Part shown: positions 41,312-50,917 of the stretch, piece after piece
Layout: each line of letters begins with the position of its first letter
Position numbering within the stretch: position 1 is the first letter of the stretch
From: Gammaproteobacteria bacterium
GTDB lineage: Bacteria > Pseudomonadota > Gammaproteobacteria > 21-64-14
Direction of reading: 5' to 3'
NCBI GenBank assembly: GCA_027013145.1
Contig: JALUXX010000009.1
Coordinates: 34,347-98,346, forward strand
Length of the DNA stretch: 64,000 nt
The notes under the pieces: model-generated
Seen by the model: only the letters and a program-made list of their open reading frames with translations
What the model was told of the DNA's origin: nothing
Database searches by the model: none
Program-made: the position numbers and the translations under genes

Positions 41312-41812
41312 CTACCATCCCATCTTCTTCAGCCATAACCAGACAAGGATGAGCACAAGAAGCAGCGCGAACCCCGAAACATAGCTGAACTTTCTTACGG
41401 GCCGCACATTAACGTCGATATAGCGCTTTAAATCTTCTTCCAGCTGGACGCCATTCCGAAAATCCGGGAAGTCCCGGGAGACATCAAACAAAAATTTGTT
41501 ACCATCGACCATTTTAAGAACAAAGGTCCTTCTCACTGTCTTGCCCCAGGAGCCGGCGCCATATGCCTTGAAGGTGGCCCGCTGATCTATAAAGGCGGAT
41601 CTGACATCCTTCCATGAATAACAATATTTCTTTCCTCCCTTCACCAAAGTAATACCCTGGCCATCTATGAATATCTCCCGGATGGGGCGCCATCGAATTC
41701 GATTGGGTAAATGCCCTCTTGTAACTGCTCCCAGACGCACGAAATGCTCTCGCCTATGATTAACTCGTCGCTTCTCCACAGTTTTCTCGCTACGCGAAGT
41801 CGTTAATTGCAT
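41312..41812 (-). CDS. Candidate Rhs immunity protein, membrane-anchored (166 aa)
   Basis: A 166-residue protein with a basic N-terminus, a beta-rich middle that looks PH-like (IREIFIDGQGITLVKGGKKYCYSWKDVRSAFID) and one C-terminal membrane helix (residues about 143-162, SYVSGFALLLVLILVWLWL). The ATG at 41812 overlaps the Rhs stop by 10 bases, so translation is coupled; a GTG at 41818 is also possible. Low GC like the Rhs tip, unlike the Rhs core. A gene in this exact position, matching the composition of the Rhs tip, is usually the cognate immunity gene (family knowledge); the fold and role are inferred. Confidence 0.6.
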   Translation of the reverse strand: MQLTTSRSEKTVEKRRVNHRREHFVRLGAVTRGHLPNRIRWRPIREIFIDGQGITLVKGGKKYCYSWKDVRSAFIDQRATFKAYGAGSWGKTVRRTFVLKMVDGNKFLFDVSRDFPDFRNGVQLEEDLKRYIDVNVRPVRKFSYVSGFALLLVLILVWLWLKKMGW

Positions 41813-44800
41813 CCACACGCCCGTGAACCAAATCCAGCTGCTCCTGCGCCTATACCACCGCCAATACCGGATGAGAGTGCCTCTTGCCCGAGAAGCCTGG
41901 CGGAGTTCCTACCGAAGTTTCTCGTTGTCCTTGGCGTTAACAAGCTTGGAAGGCGCCCCTTAGTTGGCAACACTCTACTGGCAAACGGACCCGTGACAGC
42001 CCCAAGCGCCGCCCCTCCGACTAATCCGCTAAAACTGAAATCTTCGGAAGCCAGAACCTGGTTAGCTGCAGAACCTGCTGCACCGCCAACGGCGCCACCG
42101 ACAAATGGATTCCCAGTAGCAACACCAGCACCTATACCGGACAGTGTCCCGAGCACCCCCGCTACAAAACCACGACCAAATCCTTTCAGAAGATCCGATA
42201 AGCCCGCATTGCATTTCCGGCTTTCATTGAAAGCTTCGAATGCGCCGCTAATCAACCCACCAACTGCGGGGATCAAAACCAGTAAAGGAACGAATTCGCC
42301 CGATGGATCATTAAAATTTACTGGATTCCCCAGCCCATAATCATAGAGATTCGCGCTGTCCCCAAAAAACCCTACCGGATCCTTCGTGGTCCATCTTCCG
42401 GTTCGTGGGTCGTAGTCCCGCGCGCCGAAGCGGACTAGGCCGGTGTCCCGGTCGTACAGGCCGCCGGCGAAGCCGAAGGGCTGGAAGCCGGGGTTGGTGT
42501 CCCTGGTGACGTTTCCGAAGCTGTCGTATTCGAGTTCCTGCACGACGACCGCCGTGGCGATATCGACGACCAGCCGGGGACTGCCCAGCGGGTCGGATAG
42601 GATCCGGTAGGTGAGGCCGCCCTTCTCCATGTAGTCCGGAACGTTGGGCCGGGTGCCGTAGACGAAGCGCGCGACCACCGTTCCGCTCGCGTCGAGTTCC
42701 GCCACGGGGTTGAGGCCGTCGCGGTACAGGAAGCCCTGCACCAGGGAGCCGTCGACCCGCTTTCCGATGCGCCGGTTCTCGCCGTCGACCAGGTATTCGA
42801 GGCGGCGCCCATCCGGGAGATCGACGGCGAGCAGGTTGCCGAACTCGTCGTAGTGGTAGCCGGTGGTCTTCCCGCCCTCGCGCCGGGCCTCCAGGTCCCC
42901 GTTGGCGTTGTAGGCGAAGGTGGCGCCGCCGTAGGTGAGCATCCGGTCCTGGGCGTCGTAGGTCCCGGTGACGGTCCCGGCCGCTGTGACGGCGGCGATC
43001 CGGTTCCCGTTGGCGTCGTAGGCGTAGTGCTCGGCGACGGCGCCGTCGACGGTCACTTCCGCGAGGCGGCCGGCGGGGTCGTAGGTGTATTCCGAGACCG
43101 TGGTCCTGGCACCGAGGCTTTCGGTCCGGCGCGTGATGCGGCCGACGGCGTCACGTTGGAACGCCTGCCGGAAACCGACACTGTGCACTGTCCCGGAAAG
43201 GGTCAGGGTCGCGAACACAGGGCGGCCGGCGATCAGCGGCACGAGGCGCCCGCCCTTAATCCGCACGATGTTGTCGCCGCGCCCGTAATAGATCCGGTCG
43301 GCGGCGTCGATGGCGAGGGAGTTGGGAATCCGATCGAGCGTGAGTGTGCGCAAGGGTGCGCCGGGCAGGTGGCACCCGATGACGGGAAACAACAGCGGGG
43401 GCGTCGCCGCGGCCGCCGGCCGGACCAGGGCGGCGAGCACCCTCGCGCCGAGCCCGGCGCCGCCGATCGGCGGCGTTGCCGACGGGCGCAGATAGCAGAG
43501 ACGCCCGGTGCTGTCGACGGCGAGGTCAACGAAGTCCGGCTGGCGTTCGATCAGGGTGTGGCTGCCGTCGGTACCCACGCGGTAGACGTTGCCGGTGGTG
43601 CGACTGCCTACGACGACCCCCCACGTGGACGCTGCGATCCGCAGATCCGTGTCCGTCGCGGGCAGGGTCGCGAACGGCGTCACCGCACCCGCGGGGTCGA
43701 TCCGGTGGATGAAGTGATCGGCGGCGAGATACACACCGCGGCCGGATACCGCGGCGATCGCGGGACGCAGGCCGGGCGACAGTCCGGCGAGGTCGGCCAG
43801 CGGCCGATCGCCGGCCCCGTCGTGCCGCCACAGTCGGCCGCCCTTGACGATGTAGACGACCCCTCCGGCGGCGGGCGCCACCGCTGATGCCCCATCGAGC
43901 CAGGAGAGTCGTTGCGGGCGCCCCCCGCCGGGTGCCACCCGCTGCAACAGGCCCGTGTCGTCCTCGAAGTAAGCGGCACCGTCGGCGGCCACCGCGCGCA
44001 GCGCGACGACGCGGACGCCCGTGGCGGTGGACGGCTGCGCGAGCACGCGGCGCTCCAGGCTGCGGATCACCGTCCCCGCAGGAGTCAGGACCTCAATCAC
44101 CAGCCGGTTGTCCCCTGCAGACAACGGCACCTCACCCGAGAGGCTGCCGTCGGCGGCCACCGGAATCCGGGTCGCGCCGATGCGCGCCGCGCCCGCGCCC
44201 GCCAGCGTTCCGCGGACGCGGAGGGGCCCGGCGCTCGCGATGCCGACATCCACCTCGGCGGTGATTGCGTCACCCCTGGCACCCGCACCCTTCTGTCCGA
44301 CGAGTTCCCCGAAGCGGTTGTAGGTCCGGGCCGTACGCACGAGTCCCAACTCTGTATCCGCGATTCGTCCGCCCGCGGGGTCGCGGTGCACGAGGAGTTG
44401 TCCCGCCTGCACCAGGAGGCCGTCCCGGTCGTAGGCGAAATACGCCGGCTCATCGTTGACCCGTCGGCTCCTGATCCGCCCGGCGCGATCGTAGACCCAG
44501 GTCACATGGCCGCGGATCGCGCCGCTCCAAACGTAGCCGGTCAGCCGTTCCCCGATATACAGGTAATCGAGGGCATTGCCTCCGGGCGCGACGACCCGGT
44601 TCAACTGCCCGGTGGGTCGCCCGCGAAAGTCCTTCGCATCGTAACGGTATTCGTACCGGCCCCGGGCGACCTCCACCCGGGCCAATCGACCGCCGCCGTC
44701 GTAGGCGAGATCCACCGCGCGCCCGTCGGGGCGCAGGATCCGCGTGAGCTGTCCGGCGAGGTTGTAGCGGAAGCGCGTGGCGGGATCACCCCGACCGACG

Positions 44801-47800
44801 TCCGGCGGCGTGTAGACCGCCGTGCGGTCGAGCGGGGTATGGGCGAAGCGATGGGCCGAACGCCCGGGCGGTGTCAGTGAGACGAGGTTGCCCTTCGGAT
44901 CGTAGCCGTAACGGATCTGCCGCCCGTCGGGCAGGGTCTGGGCGAGCACCCGCCCGGCCGCGTCGTAGGCGAAACGCAGGCGCCGCCCCGCAGCGTCGGT
45001 TACGGCGGCGAGATCGCCCGCCGCCGTATACTCCAGGCTCGTGACCCTGCGGCCGGGACCGTCGCCCTCGATCACTCCGGTGAGATTGCCGTCGCCGTCG
45101 TAGGTGAAGCGCGTCGGCGTTCCGAGGGCGTCGACCAGGCCCGTGCGCAGGCCGCGGGCGTCGTAGCTCATCCGCAGCGTACGACGTTCGGGCGTGGTCA
45201 CTTCGACCAGATTTCCGCGCCCGTCGTAGCGCAGCGCGGTGGCGTTACCGAGTGCATCGACGATACGCGTGATGCGGTTGTGTACCGGCTCGTACTCGAA
45301 ACTCCGCATGCCGCCAAGCGAGCTGTCGAACCGCGACAGGAGGTTACCGCGCGCGTCGTAGGTGAAGCGTCGCTCGCCGGTCGGGCGACGAATGCGCAAC
45401 GGGTCGCCCGCCGCATCGCGTTCGATTGTGGTGACCAACCCCGCGAAGTCGCTGATGCGCGTGAGCAGCCCGAGGCGGTCGAGGTCGACGCGGCGCGTGC
45501 GCCCCTCGCCGTCGACGAACCCGGCCTGGAGGAGCGGGGGCGGACGCACCACGGACGCCGGCGCGCCGGTGGTTCCCGAACCGCGCGCCGGATCGACCCA
45601 CCCTGTCGCCTGGTTGGTGGTCGCAAGGCGTACCGCCCCATCGGGCGCGGTCACGCGGATCAGGCGCCCGAGTGCGTCGTAGTGGTGCCGGGTGACCGAC
45701 CCGCGCGCGTCGGTCTCGGTGAGCAGCCGGTGCCGGGTGTCGTAGGTGAAGCGCAGCCGCGCGCCGTCGGGTAACGTGACGCCGACCAGGTCGCCGGCCG
45801 CGTCGTGTACGAACGTGGTCGTGCGCCCCGCGGGGTCGGTGAGAGCGGCGAGCCGGCCCGAGGCGTAGCGGAGCCGGGTCTCCCGGCCCGCGGGGCCGAC
45901 GATGACCACCGGCCGGTCCTGCGCATCGTAGCGATAGGTAGTTGCATTGCCGTTGCGGTCGGTGCGCCGGGTCATGCGCCCGCGCGCGTCGTAGTCGATG
46001 CGCGCGCCGTCCTTCAGGGTGCGCGTATAGCCCCCACCCGGCGCCTGCGTGAGTACGGACCGGTCTCCGGGGGGCGCGCGCAGCGTCCCGTCCGCGGCGG
46101 CGCTGAACTCGAGGCGCTCGCCGTTGCCGGCACTGAGCAGCACGTCGCCCGCGGGCGCCGGATGGAGCCGCTCGAGCCCGCCGAGCCCCCACCCCGCACC
46201 GAACGGGCTGCGCCGCCCGTTCACGACCGCCACCGTCCCCCGCAGATCGGAGCCGATCCGGGTCCGATCGTAATAGCTCGTCAGGGCGATCCGGTACGGA
46301 TACAGGCCCGTGCGCAATGCGCCCGCAGGGACGTCGGCCACGCCTCGCAGCGTCTCGTCGATGTCTTCCCGGAGGCCCGTGGTGGCGACGAAGACCTCCC
46401 GTGCGCCGCGCACACCGCCCACCGAAAGCCGGTAGGAGAGCCGTGGCGGGACCGCCGCGCGCAGCGGGACGGTCAGATCGAACGGCAGCAGCGGGCGCGG
46501 ATCGGCGCGCGCGCTGTCGTAGACCAGCGTCGGGCGCATCGTCCGGCCGAAGACGGTGTACGACGGGAGGGCCACCGAGGTCAAAAGCGCGCCGGACTTC
46601 GACAGCACCCGCGAGCCTGCGGGCGAGCCATCCTGCCGGCATGGGCAGCGATCGGGGCTCTGACTCTCGTCGGTCTCCCCGTTGCCTTGGCCGGCCGGCG
46701 GCAGCAGCGCATGCCAGTCGGTGGCGCGCACACCGCCGGCGACCGTCTCGAGGCGGGCGCCGTCCGCACTCACGCGACCGGTGCCGACGACGGCGAAGAC
46801 CCCACGGTCCGGATCCACCGACCACAGGTCGACCTCGTTACCCGGCGCGAGGTGGTCGAGATTCGGAAATGCCAGCTTCGCGGGCGTCGTGAACCGCACG
46901 CCGACCGGCTGGAGCGTCACCAGCAACCCCGGCTCCACACCTTCGGGGAGCGTCGCGGGCGCGAAGCCGCGCGGGACCTCGCTGATCGAGAGCATACCGG
47001 TGAACGGCGCGCCGTCCGGCCCCACGGCCGACCCCGCGGCGACCGTCAGCGTGACGCCGAGGCGCGCATTGCTCACCACGGTCCGCGCGCCGGGGTCGAC
47101 CGGCGTCCGGCTGGCGGTCTCGATGCGCGGCAGATAGACGGGTCGCGCCAACTGACGGACGGTGTGCGCCACCACGTCGATGCGACGGCGGAACCCCGCG
47201 TACGAACCGCCGCCCGGCGCGGGTCGCGCCGTCGCGGCATCGAAAGCCAGCACCTGCGGACCCGCAGGCAGTCCACTCAGCGCGAACCGACCGCGCGCGT
47301 CGGTGCGCGCGGCAAGACCGCTGCCCGCAATCGTGACCGTCAGGCCCACGATCGGGCGTGTGCGCCCGACGGCCGCGGCATTCGCGTCGAGCACGATGCC
47401 GCTCACCGCAGCCGCCGTTCCGGGATCCGGCGCGGAGACATCGATCCGCACGGCCCGGCGGCTGACTGCCATACCGTCGGTGGCGTAGAATTCCAGTTCG
47501 AGCAACCCCGACGTGCGCCCGTCGGGGCGGAAGGTGAACACTCCCTCGGCCGCATCCAGCGTCGCCCCTTCAGGCAGCGGCAAGGGCAGGGCCCCATAAC
47601 GCACCGCATCCCCGTCCGGATCAGTGGCGCGCAAGGCGATCCGCAACGTCGCGCCGGGCGCCACCGTGCGGTCCCCGACGGGCGCTAGCACCGGCGCCCG
47701 GTTGCCGACGGCGAGCTCGTGCGGCGCAGCAGCGTTTCCGGCGGCGTCCGTGAGTACCAGGCGAACGGTGTCCCCGGGCCGCGCCTCGATCCGAAGCGAG

Positions 47801-49623
47801 AAGCCCCCCATCGCATCGGCGACGGTCTGCACCCGTCGTCCGGAGCGCACGTCGACCGCCGTGACGCGCACGCCCGCCTCGACGCTGCCGGCGCCGCCGC
47901 GCACTTCGACCTTGCCGTCGGCGGCGGGGGCGGATACCACGACCCGGTCACCGCGCAACGGTGCCGGCGGCAGCGTATCGAGCGTGACCCGAATCACGCG
48001 CCCGCCCCGATTACCCGCCGCGTCGACGGCGGCAAGAGCGAGCGTGTTCGGGCCTTCCGCCAACTTGGCGGCGGCGACGAAATGCAGGTCCGGACCGACC
48101 TCGACCGGACTGCCGTTCAGCACGAGCGACGCGCGTTCGCTGAGCGTCCCGCGCACCGCCGCCGGCGAGCGGTTCAGAAAGGCGCCGGCCGCGGGTGCGT
48201 CCACGGTGACGGCCGGCGGCACGGTGTCGACGCGGAACCGGACCCGAGCCGGTGGCGAGGTGTTGCCGGCCGCATCGGTGACCATCGCCTGGAGCGTCAC
48301 CGGCCCTTCGGGCAGTCGCGCATTCAGGGTGCAGTGAGTGCGCGCGGCGGAATCCGCACGGCAGCGCGCCGGCAACGGCCGGCCGTCCACGGACAGCACG
48401 GTACGGGCGATGTCGACGCCCGATCCGTCGTCGGCGAATTTCAGTTCGACGCGCGGCCGTCCGGTCGCAACGACCGCGTCGTCGATGGGCGCCGTCAGGC
48501 GCACCGACGGCGGATCGACATCGGCGTATACGACGAGCTGAAGCGGGCGCCCGGAACGCTCGCGGCGTTCGTCCTCGCCGTAGCCCCGCGCGTGCGCCGC
48601 CCCACGGCCGCCGATGCGGGTACGCGCGAGCAGGCGGCTGTCGGCCGCAAAGCGATGCAGCCGCCGGCGACCGGCCACCCAGGCCGAGCCGTCCTCCGGG
48701 TTCGCCGCCAGACCCACGATCGCGCCGCCCCCCTCTTCACCGGCGAACGGACGCAGCACGAAGGCCATACGTCCGCTCTCGTCCACGTGCGCGAGCCGGC
48801 GCGCCCCCGCGATCCAGACCCCGCCGGCGCCGTCAGCCGCCGCACGCCGGTCGAGTCCCTTGGGGAGAGCGACCTCGAGTACCGCCCCGCCGTCGCGTCC
48901 GTACGCGCGCAATCGCCCCCGGAACAACACCCACAGCCGGCCGCGGCGCCCGTCGAAGACCAGCCCCCGCGGGCGCGCGCCGCGCGCGAATGCGAACCCG
49001 CGCCGCCCGCCGCCGTCCCGCTCGAGCGCGGTCAGGCCGCCGCGGCGCAGGATCCACAACCGCGCCGAACCCCGATCGAGCGCCAATCCCAGGGGTCGCC
49101 CGCGCAGGCCCGGAACCTCGGCTGCATCGCCGACGGCGTCGATCCGCAGCAACGCACTCCCGAAGACGACCCAGGCGAACCCGGCCGCATCGTCAACCAC
49201 CGGGGCGGGAGACGAACGGACCGCATCATCCTCGCCCTCGTCGCGTTCACCCCGTTCGTCCGCAGTCTCCCCGCGCTCCCGATCCCGGCGTGCGTGACCG
49301 ACACCGGGCAGCGATACGGGAATTTGGGCCTGCAGTGCGCCGTCGGGACCGTGGATGCGCAAGCGGTGCTCACCGAAGACCCACACCCGCCCGCTCTTGC
49401 GGTCGACCCCGAATGCCGCAGCTTCGCGCGCAGCGAAGACCTTGATGACGCTCCCGTCCCGCGCCGAGTGCCGTTCGAGCGTCTCGCCGCGAAGGATCCA
49501 CAAAGACGGCATGTACCCGTCGGCGGAGTCGGTCGCGAAGACCACCGGCGCGACGACGGCCAGACAGAGCGCGGCAACCGCCGCCCCAAACGCGGCGGCG
49601 GCCGCAACGAAACGGATCCCCAT
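41803..49623 (-). CDS. Secreted Rhs/YD-repeat protein, teneurin-like (2606 aa)
   Basis: A giant secreted protein. Signal peptide at residues 1-30; propeller-like repeats (about 40-350); Ig/cadherin-like domains with VDTVPP and TLDTLPP linkers (about 365-760); a carboxypeptidase-like and ZU5-like region (about 780-1020); a SPFGAGWGLGGLERLHP segment (about 1145); then many YD repeats (about 1200-2260), interrupted by a second propeller-like block (about 1870-2110). The Rhs core ends at DPVGFFGDSANLYDYGLGNPVNFNDPSG (about 2415-2440). The last 165 residues are Gly/Ala-rich and hydrophobic, from AT-richer DNA, and no known toxin motif is visible. Shine-Dalgarno AAGGAGG. It could act as a contact-dependent effector or surface protein; no PAAR, VgrG or T6SS signal is seen. 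Confidence 0.9.
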   Translation of the reverse strand: MGIRFVAAAAAFGAAVAALCLAVVAPVVFATDSADGYMPSLWILRGETLERHSARDGSVIKVFAAREAAAFGVDRKSGRVWVFGEHRLRIHGPDGALQAQIPVSLPGVGHARRDRERGETADERGERDEGEDDAVRSSPAPVVDDAAGFAWVVFGSALLRIDAVGDAAEVPGLRGRPLGLALDRGSARLWILRRGGLTALERDGGGRRGFAFARGARPRGLVFDGRRGRLWVLFRGRLRAYGRDGGAVLEVALPKGLDRRAAADGAGGVWIAGARRLAHVDESGRMAFVLRPFAGEEGGGAIVGLAANPEDGSAWVAGRRRLHRFAADSRLLARTRIGGRGAAHARGYGEDERRERSGRPLQLVVYADVDPPSVRLTAPIDDAVVATGRPRVELKFADDGSGVDIARTVLSVDGRPLPARCRADSAARTHCTLNARLPEGPVTLQAMVTDAAGNTSPPARVRFRVDTVPPAVTVDAPAAGAFLNRSPAAVRGTLSERASLVLNGSPVEVGPDLHFVAAAKLAEGPNTLALAAVDAAGNRGGRVIRVTLDTLPPAPLRGDRVVVSAPAADGKVEVRGGAGSVEAGVRVTAVDVRSGRRVQTVADAMGGFSLRIEARPGDTVRLVLTDAAGNAAAPHELAVGNRAPVLAPVGDRTVAPGATLRIALRATDPDGDAVRYGALPLPLPEGATLDAAEGVFTFRPDGRTSGLLELEFYATDGMAVSRRAVRIDVSAPDPGTAAAVSGIVLDANAAAVGRTRPIVGLTVTIAGSGLAARTDARGRFALSGLPAGPQVLAFDAATARPAPGGGSYAGFRRRIDVVAHTVRQLARPVYLPRIETASRTPVDPGARTVVSNARLGVTLTVAAGSAVGPDGAPFTGMLSISEVPRGFAPATLPEGVEPGLLVTLQPVGVRFTTPAKLAFPNLDHLAPGNEVDLWSVDPDRGVFAVVGTGRVSADGARLETVAGGVRATDWHALLPPAGQGNGETDESQSPDRCPCRQDGSPAGSRVLSKSGALLTSVALPSYTVFGRTMRPTLVYDSARADPRPLLPFDLTVPLRAAVPPRLSYRLSVGGVRGAREVFVATTGLREDIDETLRGVADVPAGALRTGLYPYRIALTSYYDRTRIGSDLRGTVAVVNGRRSPFGAGWGLGGLERLHPAPAGDVLLSAGNGERLEFSAAADGTLRAPPGDRSVLTQAPGGGYTRTLKDGARIDYDARGRMTRRTDRNGNATTYRYDAQDRPVVIVGPAGRETRLRYASGRLAALTDPAGRTTTFVHDAAGDLVGVTLPDGARLRFTYDTRHRLLTETDARGSVTRHHYDALGRLIRVTAPDGAVRLATTNQATGWVDPARGSGTTGAPASVVRPPPLLQAGFVDGEGRTRRVDLDRLGLLTRISDFAGLVTTIERDAAGDPLRIRRPTGERRFTYDARGNLLSRFDSSLGGMRSFEYEPVHNRITRIVDALGNATALRYDGRGNLVEVTTPERRTLRMSYDARGLRTGLVDALGTPTRFTYDGDGNLTGVIEGDGPGRRVTSLEYTAAGDLAAVTDAAGRRLRFAYDAAGRVLAQTLPDGRQIRYGYDPKGNLVSLTPPGRSAHRFAHTPLDRTAVYTPPDVGRGDPATRFRYNLAGQLTRILRPDGRAVDLAYDGGGRLARVEVARGRYEYRYDAKDFRGRPTGQLNRVVAPGGNALDYLYIGERLTGYVWSGAIRGHVTWVYDRAGRIRSRRVNDEPAYFAYDRDGLLVQAGQLLVHRDPAGGRIADTELGLVRTARTYNRFGELVGQKGAGARGDAITAEVDVGIASAGPLRVRGTLAGAGAARIGATRIPVAADGSLSGEVPLSAGDNRLVIEVLTPAGTVIRSLERRVLAQPSTATGVRVVALRAVAADGAAYFEDDTGLLQRVAPGGGRPQRLSWLDGASAVAPAAGGVVYIVKGGRLWRHDGAGDRPLADLAGLSPGLRPAIAAVSGRGVYLAADHFIHRIDPAGAVTPFATLPATDTDLRIAASTWGVVVGSRTTGNVYRVGTDGSHTLIERQPDFVDLAVDSTGRLCYLRPSATPPIGGAGLGARVLAALVRPAAAATPPLLFPVIGCHLPGAPLRTLTLDRIPNSLAIDAADRIYYGRGDNIVRIKGGRLVPLIAGRPVFATLTLSGTVHSVGFRQAFQRDAVGRITRRTESLGARTTVSEYTYDPAGRLAEVTVDGAVAEHYAYDANGNRIAAVTAAGTVTGTYDAQDRMLTYGGATFAYNANGDLEARREGGKTTGYHYDEFGNLLAVDLPDGRRLEYLVDGENRRIGKRVDGSLVQGFLYRDGLNPVAELDASGTVVARFVYGTRPNVPDYMEKGGLTYRILSDPLGSPRLVVDIATAVVVQELEYDSFGNVTRDTNPGFQPFGFAGGLYDRDTGLVRFGARDYDPRTGRWTTKDPVGFFGDSANLYDYGLGNPVNFNDPSGEFVPLLVLIPAVGGLISGAFEAFNESRKCNAGLSDLLKGFGRGFVAGVLGTLSGIGAGVATGNPFVGGAVGGAAGSAANQVLASEDFSFSGLVGGAALGAVTGPFASRVLPTKGRLPSLLTPRTTRNFGRNSARLLGQEALSSGIGGGIGAGAAGFGSRACGCN

Positions 49624-49813
49624 CCCAACCTCCTTCCCTGGAGTGCGGGTTCAACAGCGCGGGACGATGTGTCCCCTCCCTGTTCGATCGCGCCTGAGTA
49701 TTGCAGTCTAGTAGCGAAATAGCCCCCGTCAAGCGTGGAGTGAGCTACGGACTCAAGCGCCGGTGCCGCGCGGGGGCGGGGTGCACCAACAACCGCCCCA
49801 AACGCGCACCAAA

Positions 49814-49888
49814 CGGGACAGATTTATTTGGCCCAGACCATGCGGACAAACCGGGGAACATCAGGTTGATGCAAATAAATCTGTCCCG
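49814..49888. repeat. Inverted repeat pair flanking a 38-base spacer
   Basis: CGGGACAGATTTATTTGGC (49814-49832) and GCAAATAAATCTGTCCCG (49871-49888) are inverted copies of the word also found at 40679-40697. The unit could fold into a long hairpin and lies between the Rhs gene and the Met-rich gene, so it may also terminate transcription. It resembles a REP/BIME-type or miniature mobile element. Confidence 0.6.
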
Positions 49889-49909
49889 TTTGCGATTCGG
49901 TTTTCGCGC

Positions 49910-50176
49910 TCACGCTCCCTTCAACTGCTTCCCGAGTTCCCCCATCATCCGCTCGAGCATGGCCCGGGCCAGGTCCTTGCGGTCTTCCGGCTTCAACTCG
50001 GAGAACATCATGTTCATGCAGCGGGGCATCATGTTCTGCATGAACTCCATCCGATCCCCGGGACTCATCTCCTTGAACACGCTGTCCATCATGGACCCCA
50101 TCATCCGCGGCATCTCCTCGGGCTTCATCATTCCAGACATCATCTTCTCCATCACCTTCTGCATCGTCTCCTTCAT
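49910..50176 (-). CDS. Methionine-rich small protein (88 aa)
   Basis: An 88-residue, strongly amphipathic helical protein in which about one residue in five is Met (KETMQKVMEKMMSGMMKPEE; FMQNMMPRCMNMMFSEL). One Cys lies inside an MMPRCMNMM motif. No signal peptide or membrane helix. Its start overlaps the methyltransferase stop (ATGA), so it is translationally coupled. Met and Cys clusters suggest binding of a soft metal or of a hydrophobic partner, but no family is recognised. Confidence 0.75.
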   Translation of the reverse strand: MKETMQKVMEKMMSGMMKPEEMPRMMGSMMDSVFKEMSPGDRMEFMQNMMPRCMNMMFSELKPEDRKDLARAMLERMMGELGKQLKGA

Positions 50177-50796
50177 GATTCCTTCTCCGGCTGGGGCGCC
50201 TGTGCCTTGCGGAATACGGCGCCGTAGTGATAGGGGCCGACGTCGACGATCTGCTCCAGTCCGAAACCGGCCGGCTCCACGGCCTGACGGACCTCGGGCG
50301 GTTCCATGCGCAGGTCGGTGTCGGGCCCGCGGGGTTGGCCGAGCACGGTGGTCTCCTCGCGCGGGCGGCGGTACCAGTTGACGAGGGCGAAGCGGCCGCC
50401 GGGCGCGAGCGCGCGGTACACCGCCCGGGCCAGGCCGGTCTTGTCGGGGACGCCGTGAAAGGTGTTGGCCATGAACACGAAGTCCACCGGCTCCCCGACG
50501 TGCCGAGGCAGCTCGCGGGCGTCGCCCAGGATCGCATGGAAGTTCGGGTACTCCGCGCATTCGCGCCGCGCCTGTCCGAGCAGGTCGGCATCGAGATCCA
50601 GCGCCCAGACGGGCCCGGGCCGGACCAGCACGCACAGGGGGCGGGTGAAGTGCCCGTCGCCGCAGCACAGGTCCACGACCTTCATCGCGGGCCGGATGCC
50701 CACCGCGCGCAGGACGCCGGCCGGATCGGGCCACAGCGCCTGCCACCAGTCCTTGTCCGGCATGAGGGTGGCCGGGAAACGCGCCTCGTCGCTCAT
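50173..50796 (-). CDS. SAM-dependent methyltransferase (class I)
   Basis: A 207-residue methyltransferase of the Methyltransf_11/25 type. Motif I is VVDLCCGDGHFTRPL, followed by ALDLDADLLGQAR, ILGDARELP, VDFVFMANTFHGVPDK and the APGGRFALVNWYRRP post-motif. The ATG at 50796 is chosen; 14 more codons are open upstream. The substrate is unknown. In this ArsR-linked divergon a thiol or metalloid is an attractive substrate, but that is inference. Downstream it overlaps the Met-rich gene. Confidence 0.85.
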   Translation of the reverse strand: MSDEARFPATLMPDKDWWQALWPDPAGVLRAVGIRPAMKVVDLCCGDGHFTRPLCVLVRPGPVWALDLDADLLGQARRECAEYPNFHAILGDARELPRHVGEPVDFVFMANTFHGVPDKTGLARAVYRALAPGGRFALVNWYRRPREETTVLGQPRGPDTDLRMEPPEVRQAVEPAGFGLEQIVDVGPYHYGAVFRKAQAPQPEKES

Positions 50797-50835
50797 GGTG
50801 GTACTCCGTTTGACAGCGCCGGGGGATCCGGCGAT

Positions 50836-50857
50836 CATATGCGTTGTTACGCATATG
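50836..50857. promoter_or_regulatory. Perfect palindrome between divergent genes (ArsR operator candidate)
   Basis: CATATGCG-TTGTTA-CGCATATG: 8-base arms, 6-base spacer. It lies in the 121-base region between the divergent methyltransferase and GST-like genes, in the only AT-rich patch here, with a further partial half-site to its right (ATATGCGAGCTTACACATAT). The ArsR-family gene at 51639 is the obvious candidate to bind it. Confidence 0.55.
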
Positions 50858-50917
50858 CGAGCTTACACATATTAGAGCGACGGATCAATCGATCGTTCCG
50901 CTCCGGGAGGGGAAGCC

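Noticed and set aside
47719..49722. 667-codon open frame on the plus strand antisense to the Rhs gene
   Set aside because: Arg-rich shadow frame; the signal peptide and ordered domains of the Rhs protein lie on the other strand.
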